A stretch of 13,869 bases of DNA from Methanobacteriota archaeon (GTDB lineage: Archaea; Thermoplasmatota; Poseidoniia; Poseidoniales; Poseidoniaceae), in contig JABGWN010000214.1 of the NCBI GenBank assembly GCA_018645535.1, positions 1-13,869 of the forward strand. The letters run 5' to 3'. Both the position numbers and the translations under genes were made by a program. Under the pieces are notes generated by a model that did no database searches, was not told the origin of the DNA, and worked only from the letters and a program-made list of their open reading frames with translations. This document shows positions 8,201 to 13,869 of this stretch, piece after piece (within the stretch, counting starts at the first letter, position 1; every line of letters begins with the position of its first letter).

Positions 8201-10020
8201 CCGTTATGATTTGCATCCCAGAAAATTCCAGAGTGATTTCCATCGATGATTAAATCGTCTATTTGACCTGCCGCTTGTTCGACATATACTGCGTATTCAG
8301 TGGTGGATTCGTGCAGGATGTTCGCTCCAAGTATGTGGAATCGTCCGCCTTGAGAACCGGTAGTTAAACCACCATTATCGATGTATACGGGGGTAAACGA
8401 TGACCCAATATCTGAAACAGTCAGATCCTCAAGCCACAAATCAACAGAGTCCTCTGCATACAGCCCATGACCAGCAGATGAACGAACCTCACACATTCGA
8501 CAAGTCACATCACCTGAAGTTGACTCAAGATCATTTGATTTCTTGAATGATAAACCTGCAGTCTGCAAAGACGTAGTGCCAAGTGATCCATCGTTTTCTG
8601 AAGTGACATTTGTTAGTGTAACATATCGAGAATCATACACATATGCCCCGGAGTACCCGTTATCATTGGTATCCAATCCATCGACGACAACTGTTGCTGA
8701 ATCGATGTACAACCCGTGCTCAGAGTTGTTATGGAAATACCAATCAGACCCTTGAACTGCACCGCCTGATGAAGACCAAAGTGCTGGACCTGGTGAGCCA
8801 CTGATTTCAACATCTTCCAGGTGTGCAGCAAAGTATGAACTTGTAATCGCCAAACCTGCACTGTGAGGACCCTTTCCAGCCTCTCCTGCATCTTTGATAG
8901 TAAGATTCCTGAGAGTGGTACTTGAATCAACGTAATGAAGGCGGACTCCAACACTGGATGAATCCTCAACAAGGACATTCTCAAGCCAAGCGCCAGTCGC
9001 ATTTACTTCGATTGCAGCCACAGCAATGCTTGCTGTTTTTGCACCTGCTGAACCTGTGCCGAGAACAGACAGGTTGGTGAAATCAGCAGTTTCATAATTT
9101 GTGTAATTGAAATGATTATCCTTATCGAGATAAACACCGCGATACATGCTATTTGTGATGACGACATCTCTGAAAACACCTCGCGTGTTACCTGAATCAT
9201 CGATGTGACGAACGATAATTCCTGTATCGCTCTTATCGATACGTAAGTCTTCGAACAATGGAACACTGTCTTCGACCCAAACACCGGTTGGTTCGCCGAG
9301 AGTTGCTCCTGAGATATTGTCCATGACGATGTCTCGGAATATTCCCCCTGAACCGCCCCAAAGATTCAATCCTCGCAACAAATGGTCAGTGAAGTAAGCT
9401 CGCTCTACAATCGGAGTTGACCCCGACCCTACGGACATACCTATACCATAGCGCCAATCGCTTTGTAAGGGTAAAAGACGGCCTGCTTGCTCAACATGTA
9501 AGTCTCGAATCACTGGACTGGAACTTCCAAACATATCAATTCCAACTCGATCAGGATTGAATAGTGTAACATTGTTGAGAACTGGGTCGGACCCGTACAA
9601 AGTTAAGCCGTAAATTGAATCTTCAATGTGAAGATGATTAATGATGCTGCCTCGACCGTTTGATGATGCGTTGAATTGAATCCCTTCATGATCGCTTGTA
9701 CTGGTTGAACTGGAAGAGAGGACAACAGGACAGGTTGGTGATCCTTGAATCGTAATTCTGCCATCAACAACAATACGGACACCGGAGGACATTGTAACAT
9801 TCGTACAGGATGTTATCAAGAGTTCATCTTGAATATCAACATAATAGTTTGAAGTTAAATCAACAATTCCTGACCATGTCGTTGTTGATCTTGCAGAAAC
9901 GTAGTTTTCAATTGTAGAATCTGTCTGTTCAAATGGCTCACCATTTGCCATTGGTGAAAGGGACATGAAAAGAAGGAGACACAGGAATACCCCTGCTGTC
10001 AACGGTTGCCTCCTTACCAT
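5275..10020 (-). CDS. Giant surface protein: signal peptide, parallel beta-helix, seven Ig/PKD-like domains, membrane anchor
   Basis: This 1581-residue protein starts with MVRR and a hydrophobic core (9-21), a typical signal peptide ending near ANG (25-27). Residues about 60-680 are right-handed parallel beta-helix: repeated short strands with turns such as GIDMFGSSSPVIRDLHVEQ, GLNLWGGSGGIFRDIVMD and GLYIDSATVVVDGLDTND. Residues about 795-1504 form roughly seven Ig/PKD-like modules, several with the DxDxDxL..TW or DPEGN/D.DDD signature (starting near 795, 893, 1001, 1096, 1208, 1306 and 1403). One membrane helix (1514-1535) and RRR stop-transfer residues lead to a 46-residue, strongly acidic cytoplasmic tail ending DWDNV. 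The ectodomain has about 26 N-glycosylation sequons and 14 cysteines in seven adjacent pairs. No catalytic residues can be assigned. Adhesion, glycan binding or polysaccharide processing are all possible for this architecture. It is the first gene of the minus-strand surface block. Confidence 0.85.
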   Translation of the reverse strand: MVRRQPLTAGVFLCLLLFMSLSPMANGEPFEQTDSTIENYVSARSTTTWSGIVDLTSNYYVDIQDELLITSCTNVTMSSGVRIVVDGRITIQGSPTCPVVLSSSSTSTSDHEGIQFNASSNGRGSIINHLHIEDSIYGLTLYGSDPVLNNVTLFNPDRVGIDMFGSSSPVIRDLHVEQAGRLLPLQSDWRYGIGMSVGSGSTPIVERAYFTDHLLRGLNLWGGSGGIFRDIVMDNISGATLGEPTGVWVEDSVPLFEDLRIDKSDTGIIVRHIDDSGNTRGVFRDVVITNSMYRGVYLDKDNHFNYTNYETADFTNLSVLGTGSAGAKTASIAVAAIEVNATGAWLENVLVEDSSSVGVRLHYVDSSTTLRNLTIKDAGEAGKGPHSAGLAITSSYFAAHLEDVEISGSPGPALWSSSGGAVQGSDWYFHNNSEHGLYIDSATVVVDGLDTNDNGYSGAYVYDSRYVTLTNVTSENDGSLGTTSLQTAGLSFKKSNDLESTSGDVTCRMCEVRSSAGHGLYAEDSVDLWLEDLTVSDIGSSFTPVYIDNGGLTTGSQGGRFHILGANILHESTTEYAVYVEQAAGQIDDLIIDGNHSGIFWDANHNGAYPSTLSNTVLRGTECLKLVNHPNLGGYGNTIDSDCTGNIFLENANVNFSNFLDSTGTHILDLDASSTLHLHQPNNVDLTVANIPSGATIDVAWDVIIWVVNNLSNGVPSAFANVSFSQFEPSVSKFTNDIGTTQLTDFIGQRWSNTGASTHNDVTVNCGYDSVSNSTTAVLDSDQIMYCRLDLDNQEPFLMWTSPQDGAIFPSQGEVEFNASDSWDLDDDILTFTWTSSIDGWLSDGGVSVLTGNGLTAPSVGLSDGIHVITLELCDDAGHCVSESRTIELTNLAPELSVTFEPSLTQSSELIMPQTGTVVINTTGTFDPEGDNFACGISFGGYNRQSPGWDNQWICPQEITYTFDHFGDDPPASFFMTVIAWDEVGNNDTYSVEVKLYNEMPASSFTLERNGTASEDIIFFNGSSSYDPEGNDVSFEWWSNVDGSLMVGNSINNISWDGYLSRGVHLIELRVTDNRMEHGGQMSVYSELITIDNSVPRAIIEDLDVFDNLDSSILIPFSANGSGDWDSACSTFPTEGDWHCSEIEPSAGSEFLQIVWTSDVDGLLTPEGEDWLTFEERLSHGEHVITLSISDGINPEVTTTRGLSVSTSAPVLGLDSPQNNSVYSSKDMILFDARSSIDYDDDTFTMTVREYDSVTETYVPLLTDVNASVTHSINLDAGEQDVQIELIDSTGAIRIEYLHLIIEASDPVATILSPSNLESIDPGMMILFEGDSSDADDDLVAREWRLWPSTSQPSNGQVTVLSTQSTFSQVFSPGSHHVSLYVEDARGAVSQEHINFTVRSSLPELVQTSLQLSQTEFISGEIVTLEVSVQLVDADGSTDDVRVDINHRIQSWSFNLSDDDGDSVWTGSIEFQPEGEGNPSLKVIATDGEGDNANIDILFEPLKVVDEDGSGFLSTPVLIGAVSLVLLVGVLITIQRRRQANAEMKLIDTWGVFGNGIENETDSEEEEPDDTEEEVLDWDNV
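5509..7638 (-). other. Region encoding about seven Ig/PKD-like modules of the giant surface protein
   Basis: The region covers residues about 795-1504. Recurrent features are a proline at each module start (PFLMWTSPQDG, PELSVTF, PASSFTL, PRAIIED, PVLGLDSPQNNS, PVATILSP, PELVQTS), a mid-module acidic D.D.DD or DPEGN/D turn, W in the following strand, and a G.H.I.L.[VI].D motif near the end (GIHVITLELCD, GVHLIELRVTD, GEHVITLSISD, GSHHVSLYVED). That last motif is a PKD/Ig hallmark, and the pattern implies a rigid stalk carrying the beta-helix away from the membrane. Confidence 0.7.
7981..9843 (-). other. Region encoding the parallel beta-helix (PbH1-type repeats) of the giant surface protein
   Basis: The region covers residues about 60-680. 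Successive units of roughly 22-35 residues show the G-[VIL]-x-[VIL] strand, a polar turn, then [VIL]-x-[DN]-[VIL]-x-[VIL]. Examples are GVRLHYVDSSTTLRNLTIKD (358-377), GLAITSSYFAAHLEDVEISG (389-408) and GAYVYDSRYVTLTNVTSEND (458-477). These resemble the right-handed beta-helix families that include NosD-like and pectate-lyase-like proteins. Unit boundaries are approximate. Confidence 0.75.
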
Positions 10021-10122
10021 GTTATCTCATCAATAGCAATGCCATTTGAAGCCATCCGTTGGTTGATTACAGCAAAATATCTTACCCCAAGCGATAAAAC
10101 CCGTATACTCAAGGCTTAATTC
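10021..10122. promoter_or_regulatory. Divergent promoter region between the surface block and the RAM-protein pair
   Basis: This 102-bp gap is the only space in the window long enough for two back-to-back promoters. On the plus strand GATAAAAC (10093-10100) is centred about 26 bases before the ATG at 10123, the distance expected for an archaeal TATA box giving a leaderless transcript. On the minus strand AAGATATTTT (around 10073-10083) lies some 55-60 bases before the ATG at 10020 and would leave a leader of about 30 bases. No clear operator repeat is visible. Confidence 0.4.
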
Positions 10123-10356
10123 ATGCCTGAGGCTTTTATCTTGTTCAAAACTGAGCCATCGCATGAGCGTGAGGTCTACCTATCACTCACATCTCACGAA
10201 GCGGTACAGGAAGTCCATGCCTTGTATGGCGAATTCGATTTACTTGCCCGCATAAGCAGTGATTCTGCTCAGAATTTAACCCATCTTTTGATGAAGGAAT
10301 TTAGAACAATACAAGGAATTCGAGATACACAGACGCTGATTGCAGTCGAATACTGA
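10123..10356 (+). CDS. Stand-alone Lrp/AsnC ligand-binding (RAM) domain protein 1
   Basis: This 77-residue protein consists only of the alpha/beta RAM fold found C-terminally in Lrp/AsnC regulators: strand AFILFKTEP, helix, strand EVHALYGEFDLLARISSD, helix, then the conserved IQGIRDTQTLIAVEY strand. The YGEFDL and QGI..T.T.I motifs match archaeal RAM-only proteins. There is no helix-turn-helix, so it cannot bind DNA on its own in the usual way. RAM domains bind amino acids or other small effectors and assemble into dimers and octamers, so it may sense a metabolite or modulate a full-length Lrp-family partner encoded elsewhere. No Shine-Dalgarno site is seen, and the upstream TATA-like box implies a leaderless mRNA. 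The second gene follows after 9 bp and is a clear paralogue, so hetero-oligomers are plausible. Confidence 0.85.
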   Translation: MPEAFILFKTEPSHEREVYLSLTSHEAVQEVHALYGEFDLLARISSDSAQNLTHLLMKEFRTIQGIRDTQTLIAVEY

Positions 10357-10362
10357 GGTGAT
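10355..10362 (+). promoter_or_regulatory. Strong Shine-Dalgarno site for the second RAM gene, overlapping the first gene's stop
   Basis: GAGGTGAT matches the complement of the 16S rRNA 3' end over eight bases. It overlaps the TGA of the first RAM gene and precedes the ATG at 10366. The ATG at 10361 inside it reaches a TAG after four codons and is not the start. The site indicates internal initiation on a two-gene mRNA. Confidence 0.65.
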
Positions 10363-10365
10363 GAA

Positions 10366-10599
10366 ATGGCAATAGGATTTGTATTGATTACAACAAAACC
10401 TGGTGAAGAAGAGAAGGTTCGTACAGCGTTAGATTCTATCGAACACGTGACTGCTCGTTGGATGTTGTTCGGAGAATTCGATATTATTGCTCGTGTTCAA
10501 GCCGATGATGAGTTTGTACTCACCCGATGTATTGTTGAGGAAATAAGACCCATTCAAGGGATTAAAGATACGAAAACGATGATCGGTGCTGAACTCTAA
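10366..10599 (+). CDS. Stand-alone Lrp/AsnC ligand-binding (RAM) domain protein 2
   Basis: This is a 77-residue RAM-only protein of the same length as its upstream neighbour. It aligns with that neighbour without gaps at about 32 of 77 identical positions, including LFGEFDIIAR and IRPIQGIKDTKTMIGAE. The fold is beta-alpha-beta-beta-alpha-beta with no DNA-binding domain. It differs mainly in the first helix (KPGEEEKVRTALDSI) and before the GEFD motif (VTARWML), the surfaces likely to set ligand choice or partner contacts. Translation starts from a strong Shine-Dalgarno site, whereas the first copy appears leaderless, so the two products may accumulate in different amounts. The stop abuts the stop of the convergent ATPase gene with no spacer. 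It is a small-molecule sensor or modulator, ligand unknown. Confidence 0.85.
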   Translation: MAIGFVLITTKPGEEEKVRTALDSIEHVTARWMLFGEFDIIARVQADDEFVLTRCIVEEIRPIQGIKDTKTMIGAEL

Positions 10600-10613
10600 T
10601 CAGATGGACTGAT
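10599..10613. other. Small hairpin at the zero-gap convergent junction
   Basis: ATCAG-N5-CTGAT is a 5-bp inverted repeat that begins at the last base of the second RAM gene's stop and lies in the last codons of the convergent ATPase gene. No T-rich tract follows on either strand, so evidence for termination is weak. Confidence 0.2.
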
Positions 10614-12924
10614 GAAGTTGTTTGGAAAGATTTCGTGCCCTGTTTGGACATCCTGACAAACGGAACCTGAGAATCGCCTCGCGAATCGATGGGACTTTTT
10701 GTTGCGGTTCCAAGAAGGCCCGTAGCGCCCACCATCGTGCAACCAGACGATTCGCTGTTGCTGATTCTATTGTTTCAATCATTACGATATCAACAGTCGA
10801 GTGAATGTGTTGAGCACGGAACGGTTCTGTTTCAAGCAACGCTTCACACAGAAGAAGTTGAAGTGATGCTTTGTAAAGCGGCTGCTTCAACTGTTCAGAA
10901 ATACGTTCAACTTCCTTAATGATTAAAGCAAACTCCATCGTATTCGGTTCGGATGTTGCCACAGATGCTTTCGCAGAGAGAAATTGAACAAGAGTGTCAT
11001 GCTCGGAGGCTATTGAAATCAATTGATCTCGAAGGAAAGTAGCCCCTGAATAATCGCCTTTTTGCAGTGCAATTGAATGCTTCATAACAACCAGAGAGGT
11101 TAGGACTATTTGGCGTACTGAAGCCTCATTTGGAGGAATGATATCTTGAATCATCCGTTCTATAATGTTCAATTGTTCAGAACGATTCTCTTCAACGATA
11201 TCATCGAGTGCTCTTGATACAACAGACAGTTGAAGACGTAATTTTTCATTCGGATCTTCAAGGGCTTGGTACGCTTTTTCAAAGGATTCAATTGTACCTT
11301 TTTTCCCTTCGAAGTGAGCGATTTGAAGACGAAGGTGATCAAGGCTTGATTCATGTTCTGCTTGTGAAAGATATTGTTTGGCTATTTCGAGTTCTGCTCG
11401 ATTCAGAGCGTGTTGTGTTGCAAGTCCAATCAATTCAATATTTTCCGGTTGTAAGAGTACTGCTTCATCGAGAAGAGTGGCGAAGGATCCTGAACGTTCA
11501 TGCATAAGGACGGTCGCTTGTTGAGACAGCATCAAACCAATATCCTGTTCTCCTCGTTGTATTCGATGATAGAATTCAGCGATTGCAGAAAAGGAATCGT
11601 TGTGGTGAGACCAATGTTCAATCGCTTCAAGGTGAAGTTTATCCAGTTCATCTTCCGTTAGATTAGAACGACAAACGTTACGAACAAGATGTTGCATTTC
11701 CATCGACAAATCATTCGGTATCCATCGTAGCAAAGCATGTTCATCGAGAAGAGATACATCATCTGGATTGATCATTCGCTCTGCTGGAACGGGGAAAGGG
11801 AGCATGAGGAAAGGAGGTATTGCCTCATGCACGTCTGAGGATACTTCACCCAGAACGACTTGTTCCACATATGCTCGAACGCCGTCATTTTCTTCGGGCA
11901 AAGGTGTAGAATCCTCGTACATCAAGATCGCAAGAGGATGCCCTCCGAGCCGTTCAGCGATTTCGGTTCTCTTTTCAGCATCCATCTCTTCACCAAGCAA
12001 TTGTATTGCTTGCTTTGTTTCCAGAGGGCCAAGTGAAAGAACTGGCCCTTCTGTTGCGAATGGTTGAGGTTCTCTGCCAATGAGAATTGTTGGTACATTC
12101 ATTTCCTTCAATGAAGAAAAGAATTGAGAAAAGGCATCTTTGTGCCGCGTACTCACTGCTTGGATATCATCGATGATGAGGACCATTTCTGGTTGGTCGA
12201 TGAAAAGAGAAACATAGGCCGATACATCGAGCATTGTCGAAGTTTCAAATCCAAAACGTTGCATCAGCATTGAAACGTCTGTGTAGGCATCAATTCCTGC
12301 CCAGCGTACTTCTTTACCATCTTTTGCAACTGTTTCTGCAAGAGATCGAGCAAGAGTTGATTTTCCGATTCCAGGCAATCCACGCAAATGAATTTGTTTC
12401 CTTTCATTGAGATGTTTCAACAATTGTTTCGTTTCCTTTTCTCTTCCAATTAATGATGTAAATGTTGGCGCTTGTCCAAATATTTTCAACAATGCATCGG
12501 GTCGAGACGTTATCTTTTCATCACTATTCTGAAGGACGAAATCTCGCCCCTGTTCAGTGATATGAGCGACTTTTCTCTTCCGCCTTCCTCCTCCTAAAAC
12601 ATGAGCTTGTCGCGTGAAAAGAAGTTCTTTTTCTTCGAGCATAGACATTGGTTGGAAAAGGGCAGAACGGACGACACCTATGCCATCTGCAATCCCTTCA
12701 AGAGAAAGCGTACGAGGCACATCCCATGCGGATTCCAGAGAGGCTGGGTGCGATTCCAACCATCGTAAAATCCGTAGCATTGAGGACGATAACACGTTGA
12801 TTCCAAGTTCATCGAAGCACGTCACACCTTTGGATTTGTCCGCTTGATGTGCGAGAAGAAGAAATGCGCGTTCTTTTGACCTATGAGTGTGAGCAATTTC
12901 CATGCCGGTCGATGCTGCATCCAT
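10600..12924 (-). CDS. STAND-type ATPase with N-terminal winged helix and helical-repeat C-terminus
   Basis: The chosen start gives 774 residues; numbering here is from the longest form, 786 residues beginning at TTG 12960. A MarR-like winged helix lies at about 57-143 (RILRWLESHP, SLEGIADGIG, SMLEEKELL, then a basic GGGRRKRKVAHIT wing). It is followed by a P-loop NTPase with Walker A GLPGIGKST (194-202), Walker B MVLIIDD (259-265), a sensor-like ILIGRE (292-297) and LGGHPLAI (338-345), the equivalent of the GLPL motif of NB-ARC/STAND proteins. Residues about 430-780 are entirely helical and TPR-like. This order fits a signal-gated transcription regulator in which the repeats sense a ligand and ATP drives oligomerisation. 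ATG 12924 is chosen because AGGTGAT precedes it. TTG 12960 and ATG 12903 are alternatives. Its 5' end overlaps uvrC. No nuclease, protease or TIR effector is present, so a defence role is not supported. Confidence 0.8.
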   Translation of the reverse strand: MDAASTGMEIAHTHRSKERAFLLLAHQADKSKGVTCFDELGINVLSSSMLRILRWLESHPASLESAWDVPRTLSLEGIADGIGVVRSALFQPMSMLEEKELLFTRQAHVLGGGRRKRKVAHITEQGRDFVLQNSDEKITSRPDALLKIFGQAPTFTSLIGREKETKQLLKHLNERKQIHLRGLPGIGKSTLARSLAETVAKDGKEVRWAGIDAYTDVSMLMQRFGFETSTMLDVSAYVSLFIDQPEMVLIIDDIQAVSTRHKDAFSQFFSSLKEMNVPTILIGREPQPFATEGPVLSLGPLETKQAIQLLGEEMDAEKRTEIAERLGGHPLAILMYEDSTPLPEENDGVRAYVEQVVLGEVSSDVHEAIPPFLMLPFPVPAERMINPDDVSLLDEHALLRWIPNDLSMEMQHLVRNVCRSNLTEDELDKLHLEAIEHWSHHNDSFSAIAEFYHRIQRGEQDIGLMLSQQATVLMHERSGSFATLLDEAVLLQPENIELIGLATQHALNRAELEIAKQYLSQAEHESSLDHLRLQIAHFEGKKGTIESFEKAYQALEDPNEKLRLQLSVVSRALDDIVEENRSEQLNIIERMIQDIIPPNEASVRQIVLTSLVVMKHSIALQKGDYSGATFLRDQLISIASEHDTLVQFLSAKASVATSEPNTMEFALIIKEVERISEQLKQPLYKASLQLLLCEALLETEPFRAQHIHSTVDIVMIETIESATANRLVARWWALRAFLEPQQKVPSIREAILRFRLSGCPNRARNLSKQLHQSI
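12902..12924. other. Head-to-head overlap of the uvrC and ATPase 5' ends
   Basis: The only possible uvrC ATG on the plus strand is 12902-12904, because an in-frame TGA lies at 12890-12892. On the minus strand, ATPase ATGs occur at 12924 and 12903 and a TTG at 12960. Even the shortest choice shares two bases through the palindrome CATG (12901-12904). The preferred start gives a 23-bp coding overlap, so each promoter must lie inside the other gene. Confidence 0.65.
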
Positions 12925-13869
12925 TGATTTGCCGGCATCACCTGGCGTATATCTCTTCAAAACAAATGAAGGACGAGTCCTCTATGTTGGCAAGGCAACT
13001 CGGTTAAATGAACGAATACGTTCATACTTTGCCACAAATCCAGACCGTCAGATGATTCCTGAATTGGTTTCTCGCTCTGATGATGTGGAATGCATTGTGA
13101 CAACAACTCCTCAAGAAGCGCTTATCCTTGAGCGACAATTGATCAGGGAGCATAAACCAAGATTCAATTCAATGTTAAAAGATGACAAATCGTATCCATA
13201 TCTGGTATTAACTGCGGAGGAATTTCCACGCATTATGTACACGCGTCATCCACCGAAGAAATCACATCGCTGGGGTCCGTTTCCAAATGCGGGTGCTGCA
13301 AAGCAAGTGATGCAATTACTGCGACGCCATTTTGGAATTCGAGACTGTAAGGAACTTTTACCTCAAGGGTGCTTAGCAATGCACATTGGATTATGCACGG
13401 GGCCATGCATCAATGCTGAAGGCTACAATGAACAAGTTTCAATGGTGAAAAAAATTCTCAATGGCGAAGCTACTGAATTACTTGAGGAACTTGGAGAAAA
13501 AATGGATGTATGCTCAAGTAAAATGATGTTCGAAAGAGCTGCATATTACAGAGACCAGATACGTTCCATACGCACAACAATCGGGCAACATGTCGTTTCA
13601 AGTAAATTGTATCGAGACTGTGATGCAATCGGTTTTGCTGAACAAGGTGATCTTGCTGCATTAATCGTTCTTCATGCTGATGAAGGTGTTGTCAAGGGGC
13701 AGGAAGTCTGGCCTTACGTTCACCGAGGAGACATCGGAGAAACAGTCAGTCATTTCATCAGCGAGCACTATGTGAACAGAAGGCCGCCTCGATTGTTGCT
13801 TACACCAACACCACTTCTGGATGGTTTGCAAGAATGGTTGGATGAGCGACGCGGCTCTGCTGTCGAAGT
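12902..13869 (+). CDS. uvrC: UvrC, excinuclease ABC subunit C (N-terminal half, cut by the window edge)
   Basis: 322 codons are visible of a protein usually near 600 residues. UvrC makes both incisions around UvrB-bound DNA lesions in bacterial-type nucleotide excision repair. The N-terminal GIY-YIG nuclease is clear: PGVYLFK (14-20), LYVGKATRLNERIRSYF (27-43, with Y17, Y28 and R38 at expected active-site positions) and the metal-binding glutamate E77 in EALILERQLIREHKPRFN. Four cysteines, C149, C157, C165 and C169, match the UvrC iron-sulfur ligands (E. coli spacing is x11, x7, x3; here x7, x7, x3). A UVR motif for UvrB contact lies near 190-223 (FERAAYYRDQIRSI). The C-terminal RNase H-like and HhH domains lie beyond base 13869. 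The start is fixed by the upstream in-frame TGA. Archaeal UvrABC genes are regarded as acquired from bacteria. Confidence 0.95.
   Translation, partial: MPVDAASIDLPASPGVYLFKTNEGRVLYVGKATRLNERIRSYFATNPDRQMIPELVSRSDDVECIVTTTPQEALILERQLIREHKPRFNSMLKDDKSYPYLVLTAEEFPRIMYTRHPPKKSHRWGPFPNAGAAKQVMQLLRRHFGIRDCKELLPQGCLAMHIGLCTGPCINAEGYNEQVSMVKKILNGEATELLEELGEKMDVCSSKMMFERAAYYRDQIRSIRTTIGQHVVSSKLYRDCDAIGFAEQGDLAALIVLHADEGVVKGQEVWPYVHRGDIGETVSHFISEHYVNRRPPRLLLTPTPLLDGLQEWLDERRGSAVE
12937..12943 (-). promoter_or_regulatory. Shine-Dalgarno-like site supporting the ATPase start
   Basis: AGGTGAT on the minus strand lies 12 bases before ATG 12924. The spacing is long but usable. The same bases encode uvrC residues on the other strand. 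A GATATA centred near 12951 lies about 27 bases before the same ATG and could act as a TATA box. Confidence 0.35.

Noticed and set aside
8613..9284. Overlapping open frames on the minus strand (129 and 93 codons)
   Set aside because: They are shifted frames within the beta-helix gene, whose own frame has continuous repeat structure. There is no sign of a frameshift.
10600..12924. The STAND-like ATPase as an antiviral defence (Avs/NLR-like) protein
   Set aside because: There is no effector domain, no neighbouring defence genes and no mobile element. The winged helix points to transcription control instead.
12902..13360. The GIY-YIG domain as part of a homing endonuclease or mobile intron
   Set aside because: The iron-sulfur cysteines, the UVR segment and the continuous collinear match to UvrC identify a repair enzyme.
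1..13869. CRISPR array, tRNA, rRNA or insertion sequence
   Set aside because: No regularly spaced repeats, cloverleaf-like sequences, rRNA stretches, transposase motifs or terminal inverted repeats were recognised on reading the window.

Overview
The window looks like chromosomal DNA of a planktonic archaeon, most likely of the Marine Group II / Poseidoniales type (Thermoplasmatota). This assignment is inference. It rests on very tight gene packing, stand-alone Lrp/AsnC-type ligand-binding proteins, a STAND-type ATPase carrying its own winged helix, acidic secreted proteins held by one C-terminal membrane anchor, and a bacterial-type uvrC beside these genes. No rRNA, tRNA, CRISPR array, insertion sequence or origin was found. 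Apart from a 102-bp divergent gap, intergenic spaces are under 60 bp.

Layout. (1) Bases 1-2006, plus strand: the last 51 codons of a membrane protein, then a phytoene synthase, then a soluble family-2 glycosyltransferase of the polyprenyl-phosphate sugar synthase type. This is probably one isoprenoid/carotenoid and glycolipid or glycan operon. (2) Bases 2007-10020, minus strand: a cell-surface block read from right to left. It holds a 1581-residue beta-helix plus Ig/PKD-like anchored protein, a 756-residue anchored protein with two unusual LDL-receptor class A-like repeats, and a four-helix membrane protein whose start overlaps the preceding stop as ATGA. (3) Bases 10123-10599, plus strand: two tandem 77-residue RAM-domain proteins, about 42% identical to each other. 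(4) Bases 10600-12924, minus strand: a winged-helix/P-loop ATPase with a helical-repeat C-terminus. (5) From 12902 to the right edge, plus strand: the N-terminal half of UvrC, whose first codons overlap the 5' end of the ATPase gene.

Most notable points. The LDL-A-like repeats keep all the calcium-ligand positions but only the cysteines equivalent to II and V, which are disulfide partners in the animal domain. The giant surface protein has 14 extracellular cysteines in seven sequence-adjacent pairs. Both convergent gene pairs meet with no base between stop codons. The ATPase and uvrC genes overlap head to head. The three surface proteins probably form an uncharacterised envelope module. The regulators (RAM pair, STAND ATPase) sit beside it, but no functional link between them can be shown from sequence alone.
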